Shown: one piece after another, positions 34,296 to 45,656 of the stretch
How the letters are laid out: each line of letters begins with the position of its first letter
How positions within the stretch are numbered: position 1 is the first letter of the stretch
Source: Adenophora triphylla var. japonica
Taxonomy: Eukaryota; Streptophyta; Magnoliopsida; Asterales; Campanulaceae
Direction of reading: 5' to 3'
DNA: 64,000 nt
Assembly (NCBI GenBank): GCA_022495995.1
Contig: JAFEMH010005394.1
Location: 1 to 64,000 of the forward strand
Notes under the pieces: model-generated
Told to the model about the DNA's origin: nothing
The model's database searches: none
What the model saw: the letters and a program-made list of their open reading frames with translations, nothing else
Made by a program: the position numbers and the translations under genes

Positions 34296-35795
34296 CTAGC
34301 CACTAGTGCTCGCGTCCCCTTCTTTCCTCTTCCGTCTCCTCCCACCGTGCCTCGTGTTCTTCCTTGGAATGGGAATGATGTCCGTCCTCCTCCTCCCTAG
34401 CTCCGGCATAGGGGACGAGTCCATCAAACATGCCTCTATCAGAGCTCGCATCGCCTGGGCTTCGTCTCTGATCTCTTGTCTCCTGGGCGGCGCCATAGGA
34501 ATCCTGTCTCTCTGACGCTCCACTCTCACCTCATAGTCAATCATGTCGTCCCCTCTCCTGTCGTAAAGACTAGCCCTAGCCTCGGCTCTCCTCAATACTA
34601 AAATTGGGACGTCTTCTGGTCCCACAATGGCCTCATGCCTCCTCATAAGAGCCACCTGAGTCTCCCCCATGTGTCCCTCGTACCAATCCAAGTACCAAGT
34701 GGACAGAAAAATACGCTCCGAACGCCTGAGAAGGACCATAGGAGGAAAAACATGGTACCTCCATACTCGGGAGAAGAAGGAAACTGCAGATGAATCATCC
34801 ATAGAAACAGACATCACATCCCGGGTGGCAATATCATCGCAACCTTCCAAAGGAACCTGCTCCATCCCGAACTGTCGGAGCTGGAATGTAGAAGGTAGAC
34901 CAACAGAGCCCCGGAAGCATGACTACCTGAGATCCATCCTGAAGTGTCCTCCTAGTCTCTATCTGCCAGTGCGAAATCCACCATCGGATGTTCTGGGTAT
35001 GACGCTGAGCCATCCAGCGCTCCCACGAGGCCTGATCCTCAATCTCAACTGTAACCCCCCTTCTGGCGAAAGTCCATGGTCTGAATGTGTGTGGAGCCTC
35101 CCGCTGGACCCCCAGCCTCTCCATCAGCCACTTCGACAGCAGAAACGGGCTTCCCCCGTGTATGTACCGCTTCGCGATAGCCAATCGGTTTATAGCATGA
35201 AGGGTCTCTCCCAAGATCAAGGGAACTATATCCCGACCCAATCGACAGTGAACAACAATGTCTAACAAAGACCGGTGGCACATCCCAAAGGAACAAACCA
35301 TGAACAGGGACCCGATCGCACAAAGAGCAAATGCATCCCAATAGCAATCACCAACCCAAGCTCCTAAACCTATCCGGGAGACCAGAAATGTCAAAATAGT
35401 CGGGTCCTCGAATCATACCTCGGGCTTCCTCCGGGGAGATTTGAAGGAGACTAGACAATTTTCATGACGAAAGACATCCCTCCGGGCAAGGGAAGTGCAA
35501 CTTCTTCCACCTCGGGCCCTCCAACTAAAGCCCTAAAATCTTCAAGGGTGGGAACCATCTCGTTGTAGGAGAAACAAAAGATGTGCCTTCGAGTGTCCTA
35601 AAACGCGGCGGAAGCCCTCATCAAGTCATAGTCCGGAACAAGCTCCTTAAGAGACCACAAGGATTTGATCTTGTACCTCTCTTCAAAGAACACCTTGTTC
35701 CCATATATGATTTCTCGAGACCATTCCTTGAACTTGTTGAAGAAGACCATTTGACACTCCTTTGGCAATTTAGGAGAATTCTTCATGTTTTCCAT
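34296..35795 (-). pseudogene. antisense gene aORF1, DUF7745-like (unit B)
   Basis: Starts MENMKNSPKLPKECQMVFF at 35795. In order: PDYDLMRASAAF near 35630, CFSYNEMVPTLEDFRALVGG near 35580-35520, GRDIVPLILGETLHAINRLA near 35240-35180, GSPFLLSKWLMERL, SWERWMAQ near 35010, WWISHWQIE, CWSTFYIPAP near 34880, MVLLRRSERIFLSTWYLDWY near 34745-34690, and a basic tail RKNTRHGGRRRKRKEGD ending at 34296. The LG-ET and W-RW pattern suggests the plant DUF7745 family; biochemical role unknown. It converges with integrase, with 500 bp between their ends. A stop near 35600 and frameshifts near 35400 and 34850 break it. The best-preserved of the two aORF1 copies. Confidence 0.7.
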
Positions 35796-36069
35796 GGTTT
35801 CTTATGGTTTGCTCGAAACTTTAGAAAAAACAGAGAGGAAGATGAAGGGGAGTGATAAAAACCAGAAAAAAATCCAACAAAGATTCCATTCAAAATCCCA
35901 CATAAAACATCAAATCGGGCTCATGCAACTTGCATTCAGTACATAATTAACAAAACAAAAATACAAAAAAACATAGTGAAATAAAATGTATTAACCTAGT
36001 TATTACATTCCAAATCTATAAAAAAACAATGTGCATATGTTTTCTCTCTCTCTGCCATAATAGGTACAG

Positions 36070-39000
36070 TCACGCAGAATCGCTATCTGAATCAGGAACG
36101 GGATCTTCCTCCCTGGCAATCCCCTTGCCGTGCCTCTGCACCCTCCATTGAGCCGTGCTCAGTCCCTCTGCAGGTGCCTCTGGGAAAGACATCCCCGGCT
36201 CTAAGTCTTCCTGCTCAGCATTAGAATATGTATCCTCAGGATCAGCAGGCACGCCTCGGTACGGCACCCCCAATGTCGGCAAAGAAGTTGTATCCGAAGG
36301 AGAAGGCGTCAGAACTCTGGCCGTACGTCCCCTGAGTCTGCAAGGGAGTCCCATAATCTCCCTGCGACTCAAAGGCGCCGTTACCCCCGCGATGCGAAGA
36401 GGAGCCCTCACCAGCCCCGCCCTGTACATAGCTCGGCCCCTCCATGCCCCCAAAGATGATGTGATCCCGGGAAATCTCCACGCTCCTGTCCATGTAGGGA
36501 GAAGGAGAAACGTCCACCGACTCCCTGGGTTGAGTACGAGGAGTCTCCATAGACCTCCTGCCTGGCATAGGCCCGCTGGCAGGAATAGGCGACCTCTCTC
36601 GCAGAGGCACTAGTCGCGACACCCTTTCGGAACCCCAAGCATTCCCCTGCGTCACGAGGTTGCGAATGAACCTCTTAGCCCCGATGACCTGGCGCAGAAG
36701 CCGATCCACAACCTGGGACGAGTACTGCAAAGAAGAAACGAAAGCATAAAAAAAAACAGTCGAAGCAATGATGAAAGGATATACAAAGGCTAAAAAATCA
36801 AAACGCGACCAACACATACCTGAGCATTCGGTCGAGGCCCGAAAGCTCGCGGTGTCACCTCTGGGATGGGTATCTGCGCCCTCATCCTAATCCCCTCCTG
36901 GGATTACGAGAAGTCAGCTCGAGGGATCCTCATGACCGAACTCCCTTCCCTCGCCAGCACCTGAGATGTCCTCAGCCTGCATCCCACAAACGCCAGATAG
37001 GGCTCCTGAGTAACATACTCCAAGGCGGGTTTCCCACCCCTGAACCACAGCCAGTTCGCCGACCCTTCCCGGGGATACATCATGTCAGCTGGAGGCTCAA
37101 TCGGCGCCAAAGCAGCCATCCCTAAACCGTGCTGCCTCGTCACCCTCTCCCCCAAATAGTAGACATCGCAGGTGAGTCCCCGCAAAATATACCTCTGCCT
37201 CGTCCAGCGATCAGCACCACCCAGCTGATCAACCTCAAACCGATCCCAAGGGTAAAAATTAACCCTATCACTGGTCTCCGCTGTCAAAAATGGTACCATG
37301 TCATTGTACCTCACCTTCTTCCTAGTCCTGCTAGTCCTCTCACCCGGGCATCCTTCGTCCACCAAAGCATAGCCGGGTATGCGAAAGCCTCCTCCGAGAC
37401 ATGGTTCCACAACGCATATCCAAAGATCTCCAAAGCCCAGACCTGCATCCAACAAAGGAGACCCATCAATACCAGAAGTGCATACACAATATGTACAAGG
37501 GATAAAAGAGAAGAAGAAGAGAGTATACCTCTAACGGTAACTCGAAGCAGTTCAGGGAGGTGGACGCCTTCCTGCTATATCTGTCCAAAGCAAAGTACAA
37601 CTCCACCAAGCCTGCCTCTCCCCAGGCATACTTATCTATCCTGTCAATATCCGCTAAAGACCCCAGCAAGGCGAACATAGTTGTGCCCTCAGCGTGCCCA
37701 AACAAGGTGCTGGAGAGGGCGAACCACAGGAAGCAGCGAGCGATCTGCTAAGCCGAGATGGTCTGATCCCCCCTCTCATACCGAGCTATGCTCTCGGTCA
37801 GCTTCGCATCCACCACGGCATACTCCATGCCCATTCCCTTCCTCGGCACGAGAACAATCCCCAGCAGATCCATCAGCTCCGTGTCCATGTACCCATCGTT
37901 CCACTCCAAGCTAAGCCCCTTGAAGGACATGCAAGTGATAGCGGCATAATCAGTGGGGGTCACGGTAGCCTCCCCCTAGAAGAAGTGGAACGTGTGGGTA
38001 ACATCCCACCAGTGCTCAATCGGTGCCAAATAGAGCCCCTTGCTCTTATGCAAACCCGCCACTCCTCTCAAGCACTCAATGAAACCATAAAGGTTAGAAG
38101 CCACCACGAGCTGGCGAGGACTCCGCTGACCCACCCTACCAGCTGTGGGCAGGGCATCCCAAAGCATGACGACTGCCTCCACGGACCCCCGCGTCTTTAG
38201 CTTATCCAACTTGCGTTGGATGACATCCGCTCTCCCCTGAAAGTAAGTACAGCGCAAGTATGTCATCAAAATTGCAAATATGACACAAACACAAAACAGA
38301 AAAGAAAGAAATAAACTCCGTCCCATTTTCGAACACATTTTTCTACATGCATCTTTCTCACATTCAGTCATCATGTTATTTCACATACATTTACAAACCA
38401 AATTTTCATCATCAAAAATCTCTTATGAAAGAGTCCGTCCCAAATTCGGCAAATTTGTACCAATTTTACAAATTTTCATCATAAAAAATCTCTTATGAAA
38501 GAGTCCGTCCCAAATTCGGCAAATTTGTACCCATTTTACAAATTTTCATCAAAAATCTCTTATGCAAGAGTAAGTTCCAAATTCGGCAAATTTGTACCCA
38601 TTTTACATTTACAAAAAAGGTTTTCATAAAACAAGTTTTCATAAAAAATCTCTTATGCAAGAGTCCGTCCCAAATTTGACAAATTTGTACCCATTTCACA
38701 TTTACAAAAAACAAGTTTTCATAAAAAATCTCTTATGCAAGAGTCCGTCTCAAATTCGGCAAATTTGTAAAAAACAATTTTTCATCAAAAATCTCTTATG
38801 CAAGAGTCCGTCCCAAATTCGACAAATTTGTACCCACTTTAGTTTTACATTATGCAAACTACCCATGTTTTTTACAAATAAATTGCATATCCCTTCTACC
38901 CATACCTTCAATTAAACATATGAATCATCATCAATTTCATATTTCAACGGCAAAACAAACGAAAGCCCCAAATTTTGGCATTCAAGCCCTAAATCTAGCA

Positions 39001-39090
39001 TGAATCAATTTTGATGAAAAAAATCAATAAAATCGACAAAATTGAGTGTCATACCATGCGAAGATCCTCATCGGTGGCCCAATGTTGCCA
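36070..39090 (-). pseudogene. antisense gene aORF2, plant mobile domain, with GT-AG introns (unit B)
   Basis: Exon 1 ends ...CGCATG|GTATGA at 39054. Inferred intron 38237-39054 (acceptor TACTTTCAG); exon 2 then has TRGSVEAVVMLWDALPTAG, IEHWWDVTHTFHFF near 38010, LGIVLVPRKGMGMEYA, FLWFALSSTLFGHAEGTTMF, DIDRIDKYAWGEAGLVELYF and NCFELPLE. Inferred intron 37443-37528 (86 nt, GAG|GTATAC ... TGCAG|GTC); then VWALEIFGYALWNHVSEEAF and FYPWDRFEVDQL. Inferred intron 36725-36819 (CAG|GTATGT ... TTTGCAG|TAC); then DRLLRQVIGAKRFIRNLV and an acidic end (DSDSDSA, stop near 36070). The HWW..THTF and YAWGEAGL phrases are those of plant mobile domain proteins. Stops near 37975 and 37748 and a shift near 37330 inactivate it. 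The 5' end is cut by tandem repeats. Confidence 0.7.
38400..38845. repeat. ~55-60-bp tandem repeat inside the first aORF2 intron (unit B)
   Basis: About seven copies containing AAATCTCTTATGCAAGAGT and CCGTCCCAAATTCGGCAAAT; CTCTTATGCAAGAG is an inverted repeat within the unit. CCGTCCCAA also recurs in the unrelated repeats of the equivalent intron of retrotransposon A (10255, 10358). Confidence 0.85.
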
Positions 39091-39094
39091 CATA

Positions 39095-39592
39095 TCCGGG
39101 TAAAATTCCCAAAAATAGTCAAACCTTAGGGCGACTTCCCAAAAATAGTCAGATCATAGGGCGACTTCCCAAAAATAGTCAAACCATAGGGCGACTTCCC
39201 AAAAATAGTCAAACCATAGGGCGACTTCCCAAAAATAATCAGATCATAGGGCGACATCCCAAAAATAGTCAAACCATAGGGCGACTTCCCAAAAATAGTC
39301 AAACCATAGGGTGACTTCCCAAAAATAGTCAGATCTTAGGGTGACTTCCCAAAAATAGTCAAACCACAGGGAGACTTCCCAAAAATAGTCAAATCATAGG
39401 GCGACTTCCCAAAAATAGTCAAACCTTATGGCGACTTCCCAAAAATAGTCAAACCATAGGGCGACTTCCCAAAAATAGTCAGATCATAGGGCGACTTCCC
39501 AAAAATAGTCAAACCATAGGGCGACTTCCCAAAAATAGTCAAACCATGGGGCGACTTCCCAAAAATAGTCAAATCTTAGGGTCGACGACTGA
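39095..39592 (+). repeat. 30-bp tandem array GCGACTTCCCAAAAATAGTC (unit B)
   Basis: About 16 copies of a 30-bp unit, GCGACTTCCCAAAAATAGTC followed by AAACCATAGG or AGATCATAGG. The same family recurs at 50065-50592 in unit C and a shorter relative at 49085-49200. No variable spacers between units. Confidence 0.92.
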
Positions 39593-39605
39593 AGATGGTC
39601 GAAAA

Positions 39606-39960
39606 ACCCGAACTACGACTGGCTTGATTCCTCTTAAGGATACGTAGGTAGCCTATCATTAGGTTCAGCCATCCGACCGAAAATGGTCATTCCTATCCCC
39701 AGCAGAGCAGATAGCCATCAGACCGAAAATGGTCATTTCCTATCCCCGGCAGAGCGGATATACAATTTCAGCCATCAGACCAAAATGGTCATCTCTTATC
39801 CCCAGCAGAGTTTCTCTCCAGCAACCGACTGCAGAGCTCGCTCATCAAGGTTTGAGGCACCTAAAACGCCCTCATCTCCAGGGTCAAAGACCCGAACTAC
39901 GGCTGGCTTGATTCCTCTTAAGGATACGTAGGTAGCCTATTAAATAGGTTCAGCCACTCG
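39606..39960 (+). promoter_or_regulatory. two conserved hairpin modules before LTR1 (instances 4 and 5)
   Basis: Instance 4: CTACG 39613-39617, CGTAG 39643-39647, inner TCCT/AGGA (39629/39637), third stem CCTA-TCAT-TAGG. Instance 5: CTACG 39897-39901, CGTAG 39927-39931, same inner stem, third stem CCTAT-TAA-ATAGG, i.e. the third stem is changed but still paired. Between them are repeats of GACCGAAAATGGTCAT, itself an inverted GACC...GGTC. Confidence 0.65.
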
Positions 39961-40045
39961 ATCACTTGATCCTCCTGTCAAATATGGAGCCTTACTCTTA
40001 TCGACGACCCCGCTTCCTTCGAAAGCGCCGTCGCCGAGGGGCTAC

Positions 40046-41931
40046 TGTAAGCTCTCCAATTTGAGTTGTTAGAATTTTCGTTAGAAAATTAACGAAAGTT
40101 TTAACATTTCTAACATTTCTAACAATTCCTAACATTCCTAACAAAGTGAGGGTAGATTAGGGATTTCCATTTAAAGATAAACCATGGAAAGGAATCAAAA
40201 AAGCAAAAGAAATTGGAAAAATCCGAATTAGGCAAGTTGAAAAACAAAAACTGCTGGAATTTTGAATAATATTCTTCCTGTTCAAAGCCTGGAGCAAAGA
40301 TTTAATGCACCGTGCACGTTTACGTAACCCTCCGCGCGGATATGTTTGCATCTCACAGGGCCTATAAATTGAACCCTCCTCTCTCAGCTTACACAACACA
40401 TTTTACTCACGTAAGCCGTATTCTCAAGGAAAATAGAGAGAAAACAGTGGGAATCCTTAAATTGCCACCATTTTCTCTTGAACCTTTCCCAATTTCACTT
40501 CAAACATTCTCAAATCACTCTTAAACACACCAAGCTCAAGCTTAAAACACTACTCAAGAGGAAGATTAGGGAGAAAACATAGAGGACTTAAGTGTTATCT
40601 ACTTGTTTTCTCTTTGATCAACTCTATCATCAAACCCTAAACACATTCAAGCCTTGAATCCACCCAAACACAAATCCAAATACCAAATCTTGATACTCCT
40701 CAAGTCAAACACCAAATCTTTATACCCCTCAAGTCAAATTCCAAGCCTAGGAAGATAGGGTGTCACCATTGGTAAAGCCCTCCTTCTCTAAACCCTAAAA
40801 CTCCCTTTTAACTTCTTGTTCATCTTGTTCTTCTTACTTTGATTTACTTTATGTCTAGTTTAACTTAAATCTTGACCTAAGATGGTCATCTTGAAGTTCA
40901 TCTTCATGAATGACCATCTCAAATGGTCCACATTTTAAATCTCTAGTTGATTTTTCTCTTTAATTTCATCTCTACAAAATTCCCCTTCCCAAGCAAATGA
41001 AATGCTTAAGTCCTAATGTACCCCAAGGATGGTTTGATATAGTAGATCACCACTAAAATGTCTAGTGACTAATAATCAAAACCTAGGGAAATGGGGACAA
41101 GCATGGATGCAAAACCCCCTTTTAAATCACATTTCCTTCTTGAGAATGTTGCTGTCCAGTAGCAATTTTCTAAGGCCCAAGTCCATGGTCTAAATTTTTG
41201 GACACAGATAAACTTGGAATTTGGTGTTGACTACAAAACACTTTTTGTAGCCAATATCCATAGATTTCCAGAAATATTTTTACTTTATTTTTTGCGTGAG
41301 TAAAACTCCCTTTTACCAATTTTCTTTTGAAGGTCAGATCACCAGTCTCTGGGAGTCCAGATCTCATATCTGAGATTTCCAGAAGGTTTTGAGTACTCAA
41401 ATCTTCTCCAAAATGAAAAATTCTTTCACAGAAATCTTATTTGAGGTGTTTGGAACAACTTTCAATCTCTGAGTTTTCTCATATTATGAAATTTTGAAGC
41501 CCTTAAATCCATTTCTAAAATCTAGTGTCCACTGCCTTTTTCATTCTGGCAGAAGTGCTCTTCAACTTCCAAAAATCTTTTGAGCACCAAAACTCTACCC
41601 AAAAATCACACCAAAAATCATGGAATCTGACCAAAGTCTAATAAAGAATTCTCAATTTTTACTTTTCTGAGTTTCAACTTATTTTGGCCAAAACACACAC
41701 ACACACAAATGATTTTCAGCTTGGAAGACTCGTTTTACGAGGCATTCCGGGTGCACACTAACGTCCTTCCCGGCGTGTAACATGACCTCCGAACCCAAAT
41801 CTCTAATCTCGGGCATTTTTCAAAGTTTTGGCCCTTAAAACAAAAATGGCGTGGCGACTCCGTTTTCCGGTTTTATTTGGTTTTCAAAGAAACGAAAAAT
41901 CGAATTTTCCCGCGAATGGCACATCATCACA
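40046..41931 (+). repeat. LTR1 (1886 bp), shared by units B and C
   Basis: Starts TGTAAG after GCCGAGGGGCTAC (polypurine tract) and ends ATCATCACA one base before the tRNA primer site. Nearly identical to LTR2 (51052-53001), while LTR3 and LTR4 are clearly diverged. Contains a palindrome and TATA box near 40331-40369, an AC microsatellite near 41693, CTCGTTTTACGAG near 41736, and a GTGGCGACTCCG motif near 41851. It is preceded by unit B and followed by the primer site and leader of unit C, so it serves as 3' LTR of one and 5' LTR of the other. Confidence 0.88.
40331..40370 (+). promoter_or_regulatory. LTR1 promoter: TCCGCGCGGA palindrome, TTGCA and TATA box
   Basis: Palindrome 40331-40340, TTGCA 40346-40350 (5-nt gap as in LTR A), TATAAATT from 40363. 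Equivalent sites: 51338 with TATA at 51370 (LTR2) and 55159 with TATA at 55192 (LTR3). Confidence 0.75.
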
Positions 41932-41932
41932 G

Positions 41933-41950
41933 TGGCGACTCCGCTGGGGA
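41933..41950 (+). other. primer binding site of unit C (likely tRNA-Arg)
   Basis: TGGCGACTCCGCTGGGGA is complementary to a tRNA 3' end with CCA; Ogre/Tat elements are known to use tRNA-Arg, and this sequence fits what I recall of that tRNA. A near copy (53003-53020, ending GGAA) follows LTR2. Confidence 0.7.
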
Positions 41951-43421
41951 TAGATAAGCTTTTTCTAAAAAAAATGATGATATTTGGTATATTGGTGGAA
42001 ACCATTAAACTTCCCGTTATCGCCTCCTAACACGAGTCGGGGATAAATTGTGGTTTAACAATCCCACGTACCGGTATCATTGTTTAAAAAAAAAAAAAAG
42101 CTTTTGAGGGTCAAGCTTCCGTCCCGACATTAAAAATCATTTGTTGTGTGTGTTGATTTTTGCACATTTTCGTGTTGTTTTGGCCACCTCGGAAAAAGTC
42201 AAAATTTTGACTGTCGGAATCATGTCCCTAACTGTTGGAATTTTTGTGTTTATATGCTTATGTGTGCATTTACTTTCAAAAAAAAAAAAATTCAAAAAAA
42301 AAAAGAAATTTTCAAAAAAAAAGAGTTTCAAAAAAAAAAAGAAAATTTAAAAAAAAAAAAAATCATGCATCATTCTTTTTAAGACACATGAAAAAATTCT
42401 ATTTTACTCAGAAAAAGAAGATAGACTGCTTGCACACTACGCGCACGTGACCTTACACTGCACACTACGTCCCTAACCCGGGGAAATCCTTGTCGCGGCC
42501 CGTTTGGTCTTATTACGCCTCTCGGTGCAAGCACAGGACTACTCAAATATCCCATGGAGCCTCGTGTCGACCATGCACTTGTCCGTGACACACTTTGTCC
42601 GAGACCCGCTGGTTTTTAGTCCGGGTCCGTGTCATGCCCCGTCCGTGTATAGACTTTTCCTTTCAAGCCTTTGTCGGCACACCGACTCAATATCTTTCGG
42701 GACCCTAATCGCCGAAGTTCGCCGGTTTTCCGCCGCAGACTTTGACCAAGATATTGACCGGCGCCTTGACTTCGGCTCGATCGGCACAAATTATACACCG
42801 ACTCCCAAGATTGACACCGAGTCATCAAGGATTAATGGTTATTCCATGCCTAATTACGGCTTAACCGACGACAAGTCAAGATCAATTGTGGACGCTTATC
42901 GGTCCAAATCATGCCGACTTTTCGTCGAGCCCCTGACATGATCTTGACTTTTGACGTCGCCTTGTCCGTAATTTACATCGAATGCTCGTTAAGACTCGAT
43001 TACCCGTCGACTTTTAGGATCGTTTTCTTTCGGCCGGTGGGACCCGCTTGCCCTATAGACCCTCGCCCGGGCCGTCCACCCCGGGAGGTCGAAATACAGG
43101 TGGAATACGAGGGGCTTATAGACGTAGTGACGGGGCCCACTGATCCAGGATCCAGAGTAGTTTGCGAAAAAGAAGAATCTTTTCCAACCGATTAGGTTAT
43201 AAAACATGTTTTAAGTAAACAAGAACAAATAACTGCATGTTGCATGAGCCCAAAGCCCAAACACCTACCCACCTTCAATTCCCAAACATCTGAACCCTCG
43301 TGTATTTCCCCCCGCAGCTCCGCACAAAGCTTGGTTTCGGGCACCGGGTCACCATTTAATCAGTTGGGAAGAGTCAAGCGCATCGTCAGCTTCACCGTCT
43401 TTTCCGACTCCAGGTTTCAGA
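41951..43421 (+). other. leader of unit C, with A-rich TTCAAAA tract
   Basis: Untranslated leader between primer site and gag. A tract at 42278-42362 consists of TTCAAAAAAAAA-type units. The poly-lysine open frames through it are artefacts. The rest (CTTCCGTCCCGACATT..., TGACTGTCGGAATCATG...) is recognisably similar to the leader of unit D (53021-54383). Confidence 0.7.
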
Positions 43422-45656
43422 ATGTCTGCATCAGCTGATAACGATGGGGACAACGTCACTCCGCCTCCCGGGACTCCTCAAACAGAACAATAGTGGAATC
43501 AGTTAGCCGAACAGATGAGAGTGCGACAAGAAGCACAGCTGAACAGCCTTATGGAGGCTATCAAGAGCCACGGTTTGGCCGCCAACCTCAAGCCCGACGG
43601 CACCTTCACCGTGGAAGAGGAGGAGGACCCCAATCCCAATCTTGGTCGCCCCGAATACTCCAGGATGCCACCACCAACCTCCTTCGGTACTACCAGAACC
43701 CATGTTCCTCGATCTCTCGGGTCGACCACCGGATCCATGCGGCTCGACGGGCGAATCGGTTTGCGGCTCCTCGGTGGGGGCAAAGTCAAGCACGGAATGT
43801 CCTCTCATGATTGGGGTTACTCTCGGAATGCCCCCAAAGAAATTGGAATCCCACCTCGCCGGAACCGATCAATCCGGACCTTCACAAAGAACAACCACAG
43901 TTCGGAATGCCGCCACAGTCTGGTTCTGGGCCACAGTCAGGAGTCCCTCCTCAGAATGGTACTAGCTCAGCTGCTTCTCACACATCTCTCACAAATCCAT
44001 TTCTCACTCAGACTTCTATGGGTTATCAAGCCTCCATCCCGGTTTCATCCGAATCACCAGACCGCAGTATCCCCCGGTTACACACCTTCGCCACAGTGCC
44101 ATGCAATTCAACAATCCGGACAAAGCACTCGCACTCAAGCCTACATACGGGCCTTACTCCGGAAATCCGAGCTACCCAAATACATCGGATCGCCTTCACC
44201 CTCTTTGCCGGTTGAAAACCCACAAAGAAGCCGCAAGGTTCTATCCTTTTGCTCGTGGTCCTACTCAAGCTCCCTGTAATTCGGGCCAAGGACAAGGTTT
44301 TCACCTATGTCCCGGATCGGCCGTTCCTCCACCAATGCCGCCGCAGTAGCTCCTCTCTAGCTCGCCGCCGGGTCTGAATGCCATGGTTACACCACAAGAT
44401 CCTCATCTCGGCTTGGTTCATGGAACAACACAAGGAAATGAAAGCGCAGATCGCCGAATTGATCGCCAAGAAGTGTGCTTTCCGGCCTACGGACCCGACT
44501 CCATTGTTCCCCGCCCACAAATTCGTGATGCCTAATCTGGATCTCTTTGATGGGACCGTATGCCCAAAAACCCATTTAGACACATATACCTTGGCGATGA
44601 AGGCCAAAGGATGCACCAATCGCCAGCTTGGCCGACTATTTCGCTTATCTTTGAAATCCGTGCCTTAAAATGGTTCTTCCGTTTGAAACCCGAGGCCGTG
44701 GCTACATGGGACCGTATCACCGCTGCCTTCACAGAGAAGTACAAGGCCTACTTGGAATGGGAAACAAACAGGCTGACTCCGCAAACAACAAATAGGCCCC
44801 GATGAGAACATCGGGGACTTTTACAAGCGTTGGAACTTAAAGCTCGGTGAAATGGCCATTCCTCCTCTCGACGAGGAGCAGTTAGAAATCTTTCGCCATG
44901 CTTGAAGCCACATTTGAGAGCTTCCTCAGCCACTTCCCTACGCCGACTTGCGTGCAATGGTTAATTCCGGGCTAAGTTCGAAAAGGCTTACAATCGCAGC
45001 TCGACCGCTGCACCCGCTACAGATACCGGGTTTCTTCCGCCTCCAACACAGCCTCCCGCCCAACCAAAAGGTAAAGAAGTGATTAGCTATGCGGGACAGA
45101 TCAGAACAATGCCACTTCCTTTGTTCCCAAGAAACCCGATGCATCCAGATCCCGGCTCCAAGACTTGAGAAACTTTGGGATGCCTTTGAGTGATATCTTC
45201 AGAGGTTTGGTGAGAGAAGTTTTGCTTCGCCTTTGGAAAATTATCGCCTAGAAACCCCAATGCTCCTTTGGATACCTCCAAGCATTGTGCCTTTCATCGC
45301 ACTCACGGGCACCCGACGGATGATTGCGTCCCCTGAAAAAGGCAATCCAAAGTTTGATTGAACAAGGGAGGTTAGAGGTGCCTGGAGGGCCCAATACTAT
45401 CAGTAACCCATTCCCTAGAAATAACAACCCGAATGTCAACATGGTCGAGTTTGGTGATTCAAGACTTGTGAGCATAATGAAATTTGACTCACCCCTTTGT
45501 AAGGTCGGTGGACCGACCATCGCAGATGATGGAAATGGTTGGATTAAGCAAGAGATTGCCAAAGAAATCCCGATGGAAAGATCTGCAATAGCCCCCATCT
45601 CCAAACGTCGAAGAGTAGATGCATACGGTCCAACAACAAAGAAGCGGCTAGACTAG
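43422..45656 (+). pseudogene. gag: gag (unit C), gag-only element
   Basis: ATG at 43422 (MSASADNDGDN), one stop near 43494, then QEAQLNSLMEAIKSHGLA and PDGTFTVEEEEDPNPN. After a proline/serine-rich stretch in shifted frames come MKAQIAELIAKK, CPKTHLDTYTLAMKAKG, WFFRLKPEAVATWDRITAAF and YKAYLEWETNRLT (44450-44770), IGDFYKRWNLKLGEM, then the zinc-knuckle-like CAFHRTHGHPTDDC near 45283-45325. The last part LIEQGRLEVPGGPNTISNPF ends SKRRRVDAYGPTTKKRLD, a basic, nuclear-localisation-like tail, stop at 45654. No protease, RT or integrase follows. It packaged RNA into particles in the intact family; here six or more frame breaks. Confidence 0.8.

Larger units (their letters stand above)
28459..41931 (+). 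mobile_element. Tat retrotransposon unit B with LTR1 (5' part displaced by CACTA)
   Basis: Contains protease, G-patch, RT, RNase H, a second RNase H, integrase, hairpin module, two antisense genes, tandem repeats, two hairpin modules and LTR1. The second RNase H between RNase H and integrase is the hallmark of the Tat lineage (Ogre, Retand). gag and the 5' LTR lie on the far side of the CACTA insertion and are not in the window. Coding frames are broken mostly by single nonsense codons, with about two frameshifts in pol. Confidence 0.9.

Noticed and set aside
39095..39592. 30-bp regularly repeated units, CRISPR-like at first glance
   Set aside because: Units are head-to-tail without spacers, inside a plant retrotransposon, and recur at 50065; this is a minisatellite.
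41933..41950. Possible tRNA gene fragment
   Set aside because: Only 18 nt match a tRNA 3' end, in complement, directly after an LTR end: a primer binding site.
42141..42450. Lysine-rich short ORFs in the leader (also 53234-53591)
   Set aside because: They translate TTCAAAAAAAA tracts in three frames; no support as genes.
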